Assembly (NCBI RefSeq): GCF_003610535.1
Contig: NZ_RAPN01000001.1
Coordinates: 2,343,320 to 2,407,319, forward strand
Length of the DNA: 64,000 nt
Source of the DNA: Mangrovibacterium diazotrophicum
Lineage (GTDB): Bacteria > Bacteroidota > Bacteroidia > Bacteroidales > Prolixibacteraceae
Direction of reading: 5' to 3'
The notes beneath the pieces are model-generated. The model made no database searches and was not told the DNA's origin. It saw nothing but the letters and a program-made list of their open reading frames with translations. Shown here one piece after another: positions 42,006 to 50,709 of the stretch. How positions within the stretch are numbered: the stretch's first letter is position 1; every line of letters starts with the position of its first letter. The translations under genes and the position numbers were made by a program.

Positions 42006-44171
42006 TTATTGAATTTTATCGAGTTGATTGGCGTCGCCACGACGAGTAAGTGTGATGAAACAGGCCAGCACGAAGAAGCGCGTTGAGCCGGGTTGAACAG
42101 CCACACTGTTATAAACACCATCGGCATCGGGGCGATCGGCATAAGTACGGCCGTACTCGTTTTTAAAGCCGGGCAGGTTGGTCACAGCACCGTACAGAAT
42201 GATGTTTTGGCGGTACAGGTAGCTCCAGCTGAGATCGAGGCTGCGGTATGCACTCATCTTTTCGCCATTGAAAACCGAGGAATTTGGATCGTTGTACACC
42301 CGTGGCGACGAGTAGTTAAAGTTGACGCCAACCAGTGAGCGCAAGCTGCCCAGCCAATGTTTGTACACCACCGACAGGTTGTGCTTGCTGGCAAACGAAG
42401 GGCGCGCTTCATAAGGATAGTTGCGGTAATCGCGTTTGGTATCTATGTATGAATAGGAAATCCAGTAGTTGCCACCGGGAATGGTTTTGCCATCGCGCCA
42501 GAACAGATCGAGCCCGCGAGCATAACCCGAGCCATCATTCGAAAAGTCGGTAAAAGCACCGTCCGCATCAACACTATATTTCACCAGGTTTTTGTAGTCT
42601 TTATAATACAATTCGGCACGCAGCGTCCGCTCATTAGCCGACGAAAGGAAAGTCATCGTATAATGATCGGCACGCTCCGATTTCAGGTTATTGGTTTGCA
42701 ACAGGTAGTTGTTCTCAGGCGTTTGGTAGAACCAGCCGTAAGCAGCCGACAGTTGCGTGTTTTTCGTCAGTTTGTAGGCTGATGACAAACGCGGCGAAAG
42801 GTTAAATTCGCCCAGCACATCCGAATACTCGCCCCGCGCGCCAATGCGGCTCACAAACTTGTTCGAACCGTATACCTGTGCTTCGGCAAAAGCCGTGACC
42901 GTATTATCATCCAGTTCGATTTTGAAAGCATCGCCTTCTTGGTCAACCTCCTGACCAATGTGTTTCGAGAACCACTCGCCACCGGTTTTCAGCAACAAAC
43001 GGTCGCTAAAGGAATATTTGAAAGCCGCTTTCAGGTAGAAGGCTTCTTGTTTGTTGGTCACCTTCGTTTGATCGTACTGAATATCGTCGGTGTTGTTGGT
43101 GTACGATGCAGCCGCGTTCGTCCCCAGCTTCTCGCTCAGCATACCGTTCCACGAACTGTTGGCAAAGCCGTTCCGGTTTTTCAGTCCGTAAGCAAAACTG
43201 TTTCCCGGTTCGTTCAGGTTATCCTGTTGCAGGTTGAAATTGGCATAGTCCAGGGTTGAATAAGCTTTCAGTATGCCTGTTTTACCGGTCTTTTGGCGGA
43301 AGCTCAGCGCTCCCGAAGTCGACTCGGGCTCGTGGTTCCATTCGTAATTTTGTTTCACCAGGTTCATGTAGGGCGACAGGTTTTGGTACGAAGCCGTTGC
43401 CGTGATAGCGCCGTTGTTCCAGCGCTTGGTACCCGCCACATCGCCTCCGATCGACAGAACCGAGAGGTCGAGCTGGTCTTCCTCCGGCAGGTCGTTAGTG
43501 TTCAGCAACAAAACTGACGATAAGGCTTGTCCATACTCGGCCGAGTAGCCGCCCGTGCTGAAAACCATTCCCTGGAACATGAAGGGGTTGAACCGACCGC
43601 GCGTACCGTGATTGGGAGCTGTTGAGTTGTAGGGAACCGGCACCCAGGCGCCATCAATGTAGGTTTGCGATTCGCCGCTATCGCCCCCTTTCACAAACAG
43701 TCGGCCCGACTCGCCGTTGGTGGTTGTTCCGGGTAGCGACTGCAGCGCACCATACACATCGCCATTGGCCCCGGCGGTAGTCACCATATCAAGCGGGGTA
43801 ATTGTCACCGCTTGCTTTTTGTCGCTGGCCTCGAAAGTTCCCGCCGTGATGGTTACCGCATTCAGCTGGTTGAAAGCCTCCTTTAACCGAATGTCGAGCC
43901 AAATGTTGTCGCCGGTCAACAGCAAGCTGCGCGATTCCGGCTCGAAGCCCATAAACTCAATCTTCAGGGTTTGCGCTCCGGTTTCGTCGGTGGTAAACCG
44001 AAAGCGGCCGTTATCGTCGCTCGAAGCACCGTCGTAAGTGCCTTCCAGGTATGCATTCACGCCGGGAAGCGGATCGCCGTTTTCCTGGTGCACCGTGCCG
44101 CTGATGATGGTTTGTGCACCTGCTGTCAGGTTGATCAAGAAGAAAAGGAGGATTATCGCGGTTGTTTTCAT
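42006..44171 (-). CDS. TonB-dependent receptor with CarboxypepD_reg-like domain
   Basis: 721 residues. The signal peptide is 1-19. A CarboxypepD_reg-like domain (about 20-105: ISGTVHQENGDPLPGVNAYLEGT) is followed by a plug (about 115-220: GANGDVYGALQSLPGTTTNGESGRLFVKGGDSGESQTYIDG) and a 22-strand-type barrel to the end. There is no SusD partner, so it is not a PUL receptor. The module with a periplasmic TPR protein and LytS/LytTR pair suggests a regulated uptake unit. The substrate is unknown. The C-terminus (DANQLDKIQ) lacks the usual terminal Phe. Confidence 0.92.
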   Translation of the reverse strand: MKTTAIILLFFLINLTAGAQTIISGTVHQENGDPLPGVNAYLEGTYDGASSDDNGRFRFTTDETGAQTLKIEFMGFEPESRSLLLTGDNIWLDIRLKEAFNQLNAVTITAGTFEASDKKQAVTITPLDMVTTAGANGDVYGALQSLPGTTTNGESGRLFVKGGDSGESQTYIDGAWVPVPYNSTAPNHGTRGRFNPFMFQGMVFSTGGYSAEYGQALSSVLLLNTNDLPEEDQLDLSVLSIGGDVAGTKRWNNGAITATASYQNLSPYMNLVKQNYEWNHEPESTSGALSFRQKTGKTGILKAYSTLDYANFNLQQDNLNEPGNSFAYGLKNRNGFANSSWNGMLSEKLGTNAAASYTNNTDDIQYDQTKVTNKQEAFYLKAAFKYSFSDRLLLKTGGEWFSKHIGQEVDQEGDAFKIELDDNTVTAFAEAQVYGSNKFVSRIGARGEYSDVLGEFNLSPRLSSAYKLTKNTQLSAAYGWFYQTPENNYLLQTNNLKSERADHYTMTFLSSANERTLRAELYYKDYKNLVKYSVDADGAFTDFSNDGSGYARGLDLFWRDGKTIPGGNYWISYSYIDTKRDYRNYPYEARPSFASKHNLSVVYKHWLGSLRSLVGVNFNYSSPRVYNDPNSSVFNGEKMSAYRSLDLSWSYLYRQNIILYGAVTNLPGFKNEYGRTYADRPDADGVYNSVAVQPGSTRFFVLACFITLTRRGDANQLDKIQ

Positions 44172-44286
44172 GATGCTTCGTTTTTGATTGTTGATTCAAA
44201 GTTGAAGCAAAACGCGGCCTTTCGCCAATGGAAGTTACCGAACTGTCGGAATTGAGGGATGAACTGTCACTGATTTCGAAGAAGCA

Positions 44287-44319
44287 CAAAAAAAGCAGGC
44301 TACGAGAGTAACCTGCTTT
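44287..44319 (-). terminator. Terminator of the OmpA-family lipoprotein gene
   Basis: On the minus strand, AAAGCAGGTTAC, loop TCTC, GTAGCCTGCTTT with one mismatch, then a T-run. It lies 20 bases after the stop at 44340. Confidence 0.75.
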
Positions 44320-44339
44320 ATCTTTTCTTTTATAGATGT

Positions 44340-45053
44340 CTATCTCAGCGTACCGTCTTCAGCCTGCTGAATCATCGTTTCGTTGGCTGTGATGTAGATT
44401 TCTACACGACGGTTTTGGGCGCGCCCTTCAGCAGTTTCGTTGCTGGCAACCGGTTCGTCGTAAGCTTTACCTTCAGTCACCAAACGACTTCCATCCACGC
44501 CATTTTCAATCAGGTATTTTGCAACCGATTCGGCCCGTTCGTTCGATATCTTTACATTGATATCGCGTGAACCCGTATTGTCGGTGTGTCCGTAAATTTT
44601 CACATCGGTTTCCGGAGTCGACTTCAACGAAGTTGCAAACTTCACCAACGCATCTTTCGAAGCAGCACTCAGGTTACTTTTACCTGTTGCGAAAAGAATC
44701 CCGCTATCGAAAGTTACTTTAATCGCTTGCAGGTTATTTGAGTCGGTTACCGTTTCCACCTGTGCACCTTCAATTTTTTCCAGTTCGGCTTGTTGCTTAT
44801 CCATTTTCTTACCGATCAGGACACCAGCGCCGGTACCAACTGCACCACCAATAGCAGCGCCAATAATGGCACCCTTACCCGAGTTTTTGGCAAAAATTGC
44901 TCCCAAACCGGCACCAACTGCTGCGCCGCCGGTACCACCATAAACCGCACCTTTTGTTGTATTGCTTTTTGTGGCCCATTGGCTGCTCGAACAGCCAGCC
45001 AACAACATTGAGCCGCTCAAAAGTACGGCCATCATGAAGTTTAACCTTTTCAT
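44340..45053 (-). CDS. OmpA-family lipoprotein with glycine-zipper segment
   Basis: 237 residues. Lipoprotein signal with Cys at 20 (SMLLAGC). A Gly/Ala-rich glycine-zipper region (about 34-83, YGGTGGAAVGAGLGAIFA, GAIIGAAIGGAVGTGAGVLIG) likely inserts in or lies on the membrane. An OmpA peptidoglycan-binding domain follows (about 112-228: YGHTDNTGS, NVKISNERAESVAKYL, GRAQNRRVEI). It should link the outer membrane to peptidoglycan, as YiaD- and OmpA-like lipoproteins do. It is monocistronic, with a -7 box at 45109-45116. Confidence 0.95.
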   Translation of the reverse strand: MKRLNFMMAVLLSGSMLLAGCSSSQWATKSNTTKGAVYGGTGGAAVGAGLGAIFAKNSGKGAIIGAAIGGAVGTGAGVLIGKKMDKQQAELEKIEGAQVETVTDSNNLQAIKVTFDSGILFATGKSNLSAASKDALVKFATSLKSTPETDVKIYGHTDNTGSRDINVKISNERAESVAKYLIENGVDGSRLVTEGKAYDEPVASNETAEGRAQNRRVEIYITANETMIQQAEDGTLR

Positions 45054-45108
45054 TTTCTGTTTTCTATTTAATTGATCTGAATGAATAATTTTCTCTCAAT
45101 TCCTCTGT

Positions 45109-45116
45109 CAAAATTA
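45109..45116 (-). promoter_or_regulatory. Candidate -7 box of the OmpA-family lipoprotein gene
   Basis: TAATTTTG on the minus strand, exact TAnnTTTG match, 55 bases before the start. Confidence 0.45.
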
Positions 45117-45204
45117 CGAGAAGTTTTACCATTTCGTTCTAAATAGATGTTAAACAGCAAAAGAAAATAAATTATCAAAAGCGGCCACTTAAGCTATAAC
45201 ACAG

Positions 45205-45247
45205 AGAACTCCTCGCAACATGGTTAGCCACAAGGAGTTCTTTTTTT
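45205..45247. terminator. Hairpin downstream of the spondin-domain gene
   Basis: AGAACTCCT (45205-45213) pairs with AGGAGTTC (45233-45240), with a 19-base loop. The T-run (45240-45247) lies on the plus strand, although the gene that ends here (stop at 45261) is on the minus strand. It may still stabilise that gene's 3' end. Confidence 0.5.
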
Positions 45248-45260
45248 ATTCAATAGATTT

Positions 45261-46535
45261 TCAGTTTTTCATGATGGTTACTTTAATCACCTGGTCAGCT
45301 TCCGGCCAGGGCAAACCGTCGTCCAGCATCCGCACGTTACCTCCCTCCACCGTATCGGCCGAAGTTTGTGCCCCGGGATATTCATTTACCTCGGTTCCGG
45401 CATCCCAGAGCATGACATACTCGGTAATATCACCGTTCAATGCCACTGAACTCGCAAACAAGGGGATTCCCATATCGCCAAAGGCAAAGAAGATATCGTT
45501 GGAAGCTCCCAACATGGAAGCGATACTCAGGTAATCGCCCGGCTGTCCCTCAAAAGTGAAAGTGTACATATCTCCCGGGAAAAGCGGCCCTGCTTCCGAA
45601 GCACCTTCCGGTATATTCACCACACCAACGTCATATTTGTCAGCCTCCAAAGCGCTGAACAAGTCGGACGGATCACCGGTTTCTGCCAATTTTTCCAAAC
45701 CGATTCCGTAGTCGGGCATATCCTCTGTAAAAATTGGCATTTCGTTTTTATGGTGCAGTACCCACAAGACCGGCGCGACTGGCGAAACATAGCCGGAATG
45801 CATTGCCAAGTAGTCTGCCAAACCGGGCGCATTGCCGTCTTCGGCCAAACCTTCCAGGCCATCGCCATAATCAACCATATTCTCTGTAAAAAGTGGGTTT
45901 TCGGCGCTATGTACCACCCAGGCCACCGGAGAAATCGGCGTTGAACTGCCACTCAGTACATCGATCTTCACGGTAAACATGTTGTCGCCGTCGTATGTCA
46001 ACATCACCTTGATATTATCGGCAACCGGCGGATAAGTATAGCCATCCATCACATCGGCAATTTTACGGACGGTCCCGTTTTCATCCGGTCCTGTATTCGG
46101 ACCACTTTGTTGCGGCCCCGTGTTCGGACCAACTCCGGGTTCTTCATTTACTTCGGTACCCGCATCCCACAAATAAACCTGAGAAGTGATATCGCCCTCA
46201 ACCGGCGTACCATTATCGTACAACGCAATACCCATCCCGTCGGGTGCATAGAACAAATCGTTGGAAATTCCATACATGGTTGCAAATGACAAAAGATGTT
46301 TTTTGCCCGCATGGAACGAAAAAGTGAACGAATTTCCGGGGGTCGCGGGTCCGGCTTCTGTGGCATCGTCGGGGATTGCCACCGCACCCGATTCGAAGAA
46401 GTCGTAGGGTTCCGATACGTTTTCAACTGTTACTGTAAACATACCTTTTAGCTGTCCCATAGCATGATCTTTTTCCTGACAGGAAGAAAGCATGGACAAC
46501 AACACAACACTGAGAATAAACGATAATACTTTCAT
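45261..46535 (-). CDS. Lipoprotein with two spondin domains
   Basis: 424 residues from the ATG at 46535 (MKVLSFILSVVLLSMLSSC, lipobox Cys at 19). It contains two Spondin_N-like domains, about 35-175 and 285-424. They share ATEAGPxxPGxxFTFSF-type openings, SNDLFYA/SNDIFFA and the hallmark LWDAGTEVNE. Between them lie two tandem copies of a shorter unit (about 188-285: ISPVAWVVHS...DYGDGLEGLAEDG, then VAPVLWVLHH...DYGIGLEKLAETG). The first spondin domain has an inserted Pro/Gly/Asn loop (GPNTGPQQSGPNTGPDENG). Spondin domains in bacteria are surface or extracellular modules of unknown ligand. Function: possibly adhesion. Confidence 0.85.
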   Translation of the reverse strand: MKVLSFILSVVLLSMLSSCQEKDHAMGQLKGMFTVTVENVSEPYDFFESGAVAIPDDATEAGPATPGNSFTFSFHAGKKHLLSFATMYGISNDLFYAPDGMGIALYDNGTPVEGDITSQVYLWDAGTEVNEEPGVGPNTGPQQSGPNTGPDENGTVRKIADVMDGYTYPPVADNIKVMLTYDGDNMFTVKIDVLSGSSTPISPVAWVVHSAENPLFTENMVDYGDGLEGLAEDGNAPGLADYLAMHSGYVSPVAPVLWVLHHKNEMPIFTEDMPDYGIGLEKLAETGDPSDLFSALEADKYDVGVVNIPEGASEAGPLFPGDMYTFTFEGQPGDYLSIASMLGASNDIFFAFGDMGIPLFASSVALNGDITEYVMLWDAGTEVNEYPGAQTSADTVEGGNVRMLDDGLPWPEADQVIKVTIMKN

Positions 46536-46680
46536 GACATTTCGATTTAATTGATTACACTGAACCAAAGGTCTTTAGAAAGTATCACGGGAAAGTCACG
46601 CTGGGTTAAACCTTTTATCACAAAGGCAGATGATCGATTTTCAGATTGCTGGACTTTTAGATTTTAGACAAAAGACGATC

Positions 46681-46728
46681 AAAAAAAAGATGCTCAGACA
46701 ATTCGGCATTCCGAAAAATCTGAGCATC
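46681..46728 (-). terminator. Strong nested stem-loop terminator of the msrBA gene
   Basis: A perfect outer 10-bp stem (GATGCTCAGA / TCTGAGCATC, 46689-46698 and 46719-46728) encloses an inner perfect stem (TTCGG / CCGAA) with a 4-base loop. On the minus strand it is followed by eight T residues. It lies 31 bases after the stop at 46760. Confidence 0.85.
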
Positions 46729-46759
46729 CAACAATCCGGGAATCTGGAAATCCGGCCAT

Positions 46760-47710
46760 CTAAAACCTTTCCACGTATTTGTGGCAGTATGGCGTGCCGC
46801 CTTTTCGTTCGTAGTGATTCTGGTGGTATTCTTCGGCGGGCCAGAATTTAGAGGCCAGCTTCACTTCAGTTGCCACCTTGTACCCCTTCTTCTCCAGAAG
46901 CTCGATCAACTTCTCGGCAATTTGTTTCTGTTCTTCCGTGCGGTAGAATACAGCCGAGCGATACTGATCGCCAACATCCGGTCCCTGACGATCAACCTGC
47001 GTGGGATCATGGATTTCGAAGAACAGGCGAGCCAGTGTTTCATAATCCGTTTTCGCCGGATCGAATACCACCTGCACTGCTTCGGCATACCCGGTTGTAT
47101 GACTGCAAACATCCTGATAAGTTGGATGATCTGTATGTCCATCAATGTAGCCACTTTCAACATTCAGAACACCCGGAGCCTGTTCCAGGTAATATTCAAC
47201 GCCCCAGAAACAACCACCGGCAAAGATAGCCGTGTCCTGTTTGGCTTTTTTCGGGGTACCTACCGGCACAAAAACCAGCGAGATTGAATTCACACAGTGT
47301 CGGGTATTTTTATTGGTTAGGCCCTCGTTCAAAAACACATGTCCCAGGTGACCGCCGCAATTGCTGCAGGTGATCTCGGTGCGCATGCCATCCGGATCGG
47401 GCGTGCGGGTAACAGCACCGGGAATTTCGTCGTCGAAGGCAGGCCAGCCACAACCAGCATCAAACTTATCCGAAGAACGGTACAACTCGGCTCCGCAGCG
47501 TTTGCAAACGTAAATCCCATCTTCGTAAAAATCATCGTATTTACCGGTAAAGGCAGCCTCGGTTCCTTTATGTACAATCACCCGCTCTTCGGCTTTCGTC
47601 AACGAGCGGTAATCGCTTGATTCTTTACCCGTTTTCATCTTTTTTCCTTCTTGCGCACAACTCGTCAACACAATCAGTGTCAACAAAAGCACATTCATCA
47701 TTCGTTTCAT
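46760..47710 (-). CDS. msrAB: Bifunctional peptide methionine sulfoxide reductase MsrB-MsrA, exported
   Basis: 316 residues. Lipoprotein-type signal (MKRMMNVLLLTLIVLTSC, Cys 18). The MsrB domain comes first (about 35-150), with zinc CxxC pairs (CKRCGAELY, CSNCGGHLGHVF) and the catalytic Cys in NTRHCVNSISL. The MsrA domain follows (about 160-316) with catalytic Cys in the motif GGCFWGVEYYL and GYIDG. It reduces both R and S methionine sulfoxide in envelope proteins. An AGGAG ribosome site, rare in this window, precedes the start. It lies downstream of an envelope kinase/regulator pair. Confidence 0.95.
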   Translation of the reverse strand: MKRMMNVLLLTLIVLTSCAQEGKKMKTGKESSDYRSLTKAEERVIVHKGTEAAFTGKYDDFYEDGIYVCKRCGAELYRSSDKFDAGCGWPAFDDEIPGAVTRTPDPDGMRTEITCSNCGGHLGHVFLNEGLTNKNTRHCVNSISLVFVPVGTPKKAKQDTAIFAGGCFWGVEYYLEQAPGVLNVESGYIDGHTDHPTYQDVCSHTTGYAEAVQVVFDPAKTDYETLARLFFEIHDPTQVDRQGPDVGDQYRSAVFYRTEEQKQIAEKLIELLEKKGYKVATEVKLASKFWPAEEYHQNHYERKGGTPYCHKYVERF

Positions 47711-47841
47711 CTTTGTTCTCCTTTCTGCATTTGTTTAAAGTTGAAAACATACACGGCAAAACCGCAGGTAAGTTTTCATCTGTAAATATCACAGCAGTTT
47801 ATCACAACAAGTTCACAGAGAAATTTTATTTCTATCCAATT

Positions 47842-49314
47842 TCAGGCAACAACCGGCAGGTCGAACACAAAAGTTGTCCCTTTCCCGTACTGGCTGAATA
47901 CCTGAATGCTTGAATGGTGCAGCTCAATAATTTTTTGCACAATCGCCAATCCAAGCCCGGTGCTTTGCTTGTCTTCCCCGCCTTTGTAGTAGCGTTGGAA
48001 AACGTTCGGCAAATCCTCCTGCCGGATTCCTTGCCCGGAATCTGCAACGCGCACTTCCACTTTCCCGGGCAACTTACTGTCGATTTCAATGTTGATGGTG
48101 TCGCCTTCGTTGCAGAACTTCATCGCATTGTCAATCAGGTTTTGTAATACCCGGTCAATCATCGAAATATCAGCCTCCACCAAAGGGACATTTTTCGCAA
48201 TGGTTGTGTTCACGCTGATGCCTTTCTTCTGCGAAATTATACGGTATTTATTGGCGATATCATAGACCAACTCGGCAATTGAGAATGGCTCGGTGTTTGG
48301 TTTCACCTGCTGGGTTTGCAGCTTCGACAGCTCAAACAAATCTTCCACCAGCTTCTTCAGCCGGCCGCAGCTTTTAAAAATGACTTCAAGGTATTTTCGC
48401 TGCTCCTCCTCTTTTATCTGACCCTGTTTCAGCAATAAGGTTTCGGCATAACCCTGAATAGAAGCAACGGGGGTCCTCAAATCATGCGACACATTGCTGA
48501 TCAATTCCCGCCGGAGGTTATCCACTCCTTTCAACTCCTGAATATTTTGCTCAATCGTATCGGCCATTTCGTTAAAGACCAAGCCAATTCGATCAATTTC
48601 GGTATCGCTCCGCACCTGAATCCGAGCCTGAAGGTTGCCCTTTCGGAACTCATCAATCCCGTGAATAATCGGGTTCAGCCGGTTGGTGATAATCCAAATT
48701 GCCAGCAGGCCAACCAAGGCTGAAATGATTAAAATGAAAATAACCGAACGAATGGACAAACCGAGAATGTAACTTCCAAGCACCGCCTGCGCATTCGACA
48801 CGTATTTCTGGCTCGCCAGGACAATGTATATATAACCGGTCAACTGGCCGTTTTCGATGACTTCGGTAGCCGAGAAAGTTTTGTATTCCCCGGGGTTCCG
48901 CGGATCATCGCCATAAATGATGCTATGCTCCGGGTCGTTGATAAACTTCCGGATTGGATCCAAATTAACCTGTTCCAATTGCACCACTTTGTCCGGCGCT
49001 ACATATTTCAAAATCTTGCCGGAGGTATTTAAAATGTAGACCTCCACAATCGGGTTGATTACCATCATTGAGTGCATGATGTCAGCAATCGCCTCGTCGC
49101 TGATCTTTCCATCCTTGATATAAGGCTTGATCATATCGGCAGTATTTTGCGCCAACTCACGATTCAGGCGCTGATTGACCTCAACCGAATAATCGCGCGA
49201 GGCTTGCACCGAAACATACATGGCAATGGCCGTAAACAGAAACAACACCAACAGGAAAATAGCCGATACCTGCAGGTACAACCGATTGAATATTTTTGGT
49301 TTTAAACTGGTCAT
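47842..49314 (-). CDS. Membrane sensor histidine kinase with HAMP domain
   Basis: 490 residues. TM helix 1 (about 14-32), then a periplasmic sensor (35-180) with a single-Cache-like pattern, TM helix 2 (about 185-210), HAMP (210-262), HisKA with ISNVSHDLRTPVASIQGYAETLL (His near 277), and HATPase_c with LQNLIDNAMKFC (N-box), VADSGQGIRQEDLPNVFQRYY (G1) and GLGLAIVQKII (G2). It lies 16 bases after an OmpR-type regulator gene and forms a two-component operon with it. The signal is unknown. Confidence 0.95.
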   Translation of the reverse strand: MTSLKPKIFNRLYLQVSAIFLLVLFLFTAIAMYVSVQASRDYSVEVNQRLNRELAQNTADMIKPYIKDGKISDEAIADIMHSMMVINPIVEVYILNTSGKILKYVAPDKVVQLEQVNLDPIRKFINDPEHSIIYGDDPRNPGEYKTFSATEVIENGQLTGYIYIVLASQKYVSNAQAVLGSYILGLSIRSVIFILIISALVGLLAIWIITNRLNPIIHGIDEFRKGNLQARIQVRSDTEIDRIGLVFNEMADTIEQNIQELKGVDNLRRELISNVSHDLRTPVASIQGYAETLLLKQGQIKEEEQRKYLEVIFKSCGRLKKLVEDLFELSKLQTQQVKPNTEPFSIAELVYDIANKYRIISQKKGISVNTTIAKNVPLVEADISMIDRVLQNLIDNAMKFCNEGDTINIEIDSKLPGKVEVRVADSGQGIRQEDLPNVFQRYYKGGEDKQSTGLGLAIVQKIIELHHSSIQVFSQYGKGTTFVFDLPVVA

Positions 49315-49330
49315 TTTATCCCCCTTTCTG

Positions 49331-50026
49331 TCAGGCTTCCCTGAATTTATATCCCACTCCCCAAGTCGTTAAAATGTATTCCGGCTGACTCATGTTTTGC
49401 TCAATTTTAGAACGCAACCGGTTAATGTGTGAGTTCACGGTATGCTCGAAACCCTCAAACTCGTAGCCCCAAATCTGGTTCAGCAACTGCATCCGCGAAT
49501 AGGTTTTCCCGGGATGCGAGGCCAGGTAAACCAGAAGGTCAAATTCTTTTGGAGAAAGCTCGATGCGCTCACCACTAAGCTCAACCACGCGCATCCCAAC
49601 ATTAATGTACAAATCCTCAAAACGCAGCTCAACATTCTCTGCATCGGCAGATTCCGGAACACGCTCTGTCCTGCGAAGCACAGCTTTAATGCGCGCCAGC
49701 AATTCACGAATGCCGAAAGGCTTTGAGATATAATCGTCGGCGCCGATTTCAAGCCCCAGCACCTTATCGATCTCTTCCGACTTCGAAGTGATCATCAGCA
49801 CCGGCGTATTATTCTTCTCCATTCGCAGCCGCTTGCAAACCTCAAAACCATCCAATTGAGGCAAGCGAATATCCAGCAAAATGAACCGATATTTGTTGTT
49901 CATCGCTTTCATCAAGCCATCCTTTCCGTCGAAAGCTTTGTCAACCTCCAAATCCATATCTGCCAGATGAATAGCTATCAATTCGGAGATATCCTTATCA
50001 TCTTCAATGATTAGAGCCTTTTCCAT
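49331..50026 (-). CDS. OmpR/PhoB-family response regulator
   Basis: 231 residues. The receiver domain (1-118) has acidic EDDKD, phosphoacceptor Asp53 in FILLDIRLPQLDG, MITSKSEE and YISKPFGIREL. The winged-helix domain (about 130-229) has the pattern LSPKEFDLLVYLASHPGKTYSRMQLLNQIWG and VNSHINRLRSKIE. It is the partner of the HAMP kinase encoded downstream. Likely regulator of nearby envelope genes, though no binding site is evident. Confidence 0.95.
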   Translation of the reverse strand: MEKALIIEDDKDISELIAIHLADMDLEVDKAFDGKDGLMKAMNNKYRFILLDIRLPQLDGFEVCKRLRMEKNNTPVLMITSKSEEIDKVLGLEIGADDYISKPFGIRELLARIKAVLRRTERVPESADAENVELRFEDLYINVGMRVVELSGERIELSPKEFDLLVYLASHPGKTYSRMQLLNQIWGYEFEGFEHTVNSHINRLRSKIEQNMSQPEYILTTWGVGYKFREA

Positions 50027-50235
50027 GTGCTTTTTTAAGTTGAAACGTTGGAAAGGTAGAATGAGTTTATCACAGAATTATCACAAAGACTTAAAATAAA
50101 AGAATTTCCGGATTTTTAGGACCTGACTTCTTACCCGCCCCCTCACTCCGAGTAGCTCTGAGCCGACCTTTTTTAAAACAGTTCATTAATAAAATTAAGT
50201 TGCTATATTCAAGACCGAAAGCGAAAACCTAAAAA

Positions 50236-50709
50236 ATGACAACTCTACTAAACCGACCGACAAAAAAATCTATCCGCATTGTATATTCAGCCTTAATCAT
50301 GGGGCTCGTCTTTTTTTCGTGCATGAGTTTTTACCTGGTTCACACAACCGGGCCGCTCGGCGATTTCGATGAAGAAGCGATGGAATACCTCCTGCTTGTC
50401 GCCAATATGTTACCATTGATCGCAATTCCAACAGGGATTTTCATCGCGAGGAAACGCCTGAGCGAGATTGAGTCGACAGCAACAGCCGAACGCCTGACTC
50501 AATTTCAATCAGCAATGATTATCCGCGCTGCCACGATTGAAGCAAGCGGTTATTTTTTCCTGGTTTGCTTTGCACTAACCGGCATCCATCTCCTGCTAGT
50601 TGAAGCGCTGGTGATGATCACCCTTCAGGTTTACTTTTTCCCGAACAACATGCGGCTTTCGCGTGAGCTGAAACTGGATTTACGGGAACTGGAAAAAAAG
50701 CAGGATTAG
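50236..50709 (+). CDS. Small membrane protein, unknown family
   Basis: 157 residues. Four hydrophobic helices (about 16-36, 48-70, 92-112, 115-138) with short loops and a charged C-terminus (RELKLDLRELEKKQD). A segment, RAATIEASGYFFLVCFALTG, recurs in small bacterial membrane proteins I cannot name. The stop overlaps the convergent operon's last stop by 4 bases. No enzymatic residues are recognised. Confidence 0.7.
   Translation: MTTLLNRPTKKSIRIVYSALIMGLVFFSCMSFYLVHTTGPLGDFDEEAMEYLLLVANMLPLIAIPTGIFIARKRLSEIESTATAERLTQFQSAMIIRAATIEASGYFFLVCFALTGIHLLLVEALVMITLQVYFFPNNMRLSRELKLDLRELEKKQD

Noticed and set aside
46621-46680. Palindrome-rich stretch beyond the msrBA terminator as a mobile-element end
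   Set aside because: The strong stem-loop with a T-run is sufficiently explained as a terminator; no target-site duplication or transposase is present.
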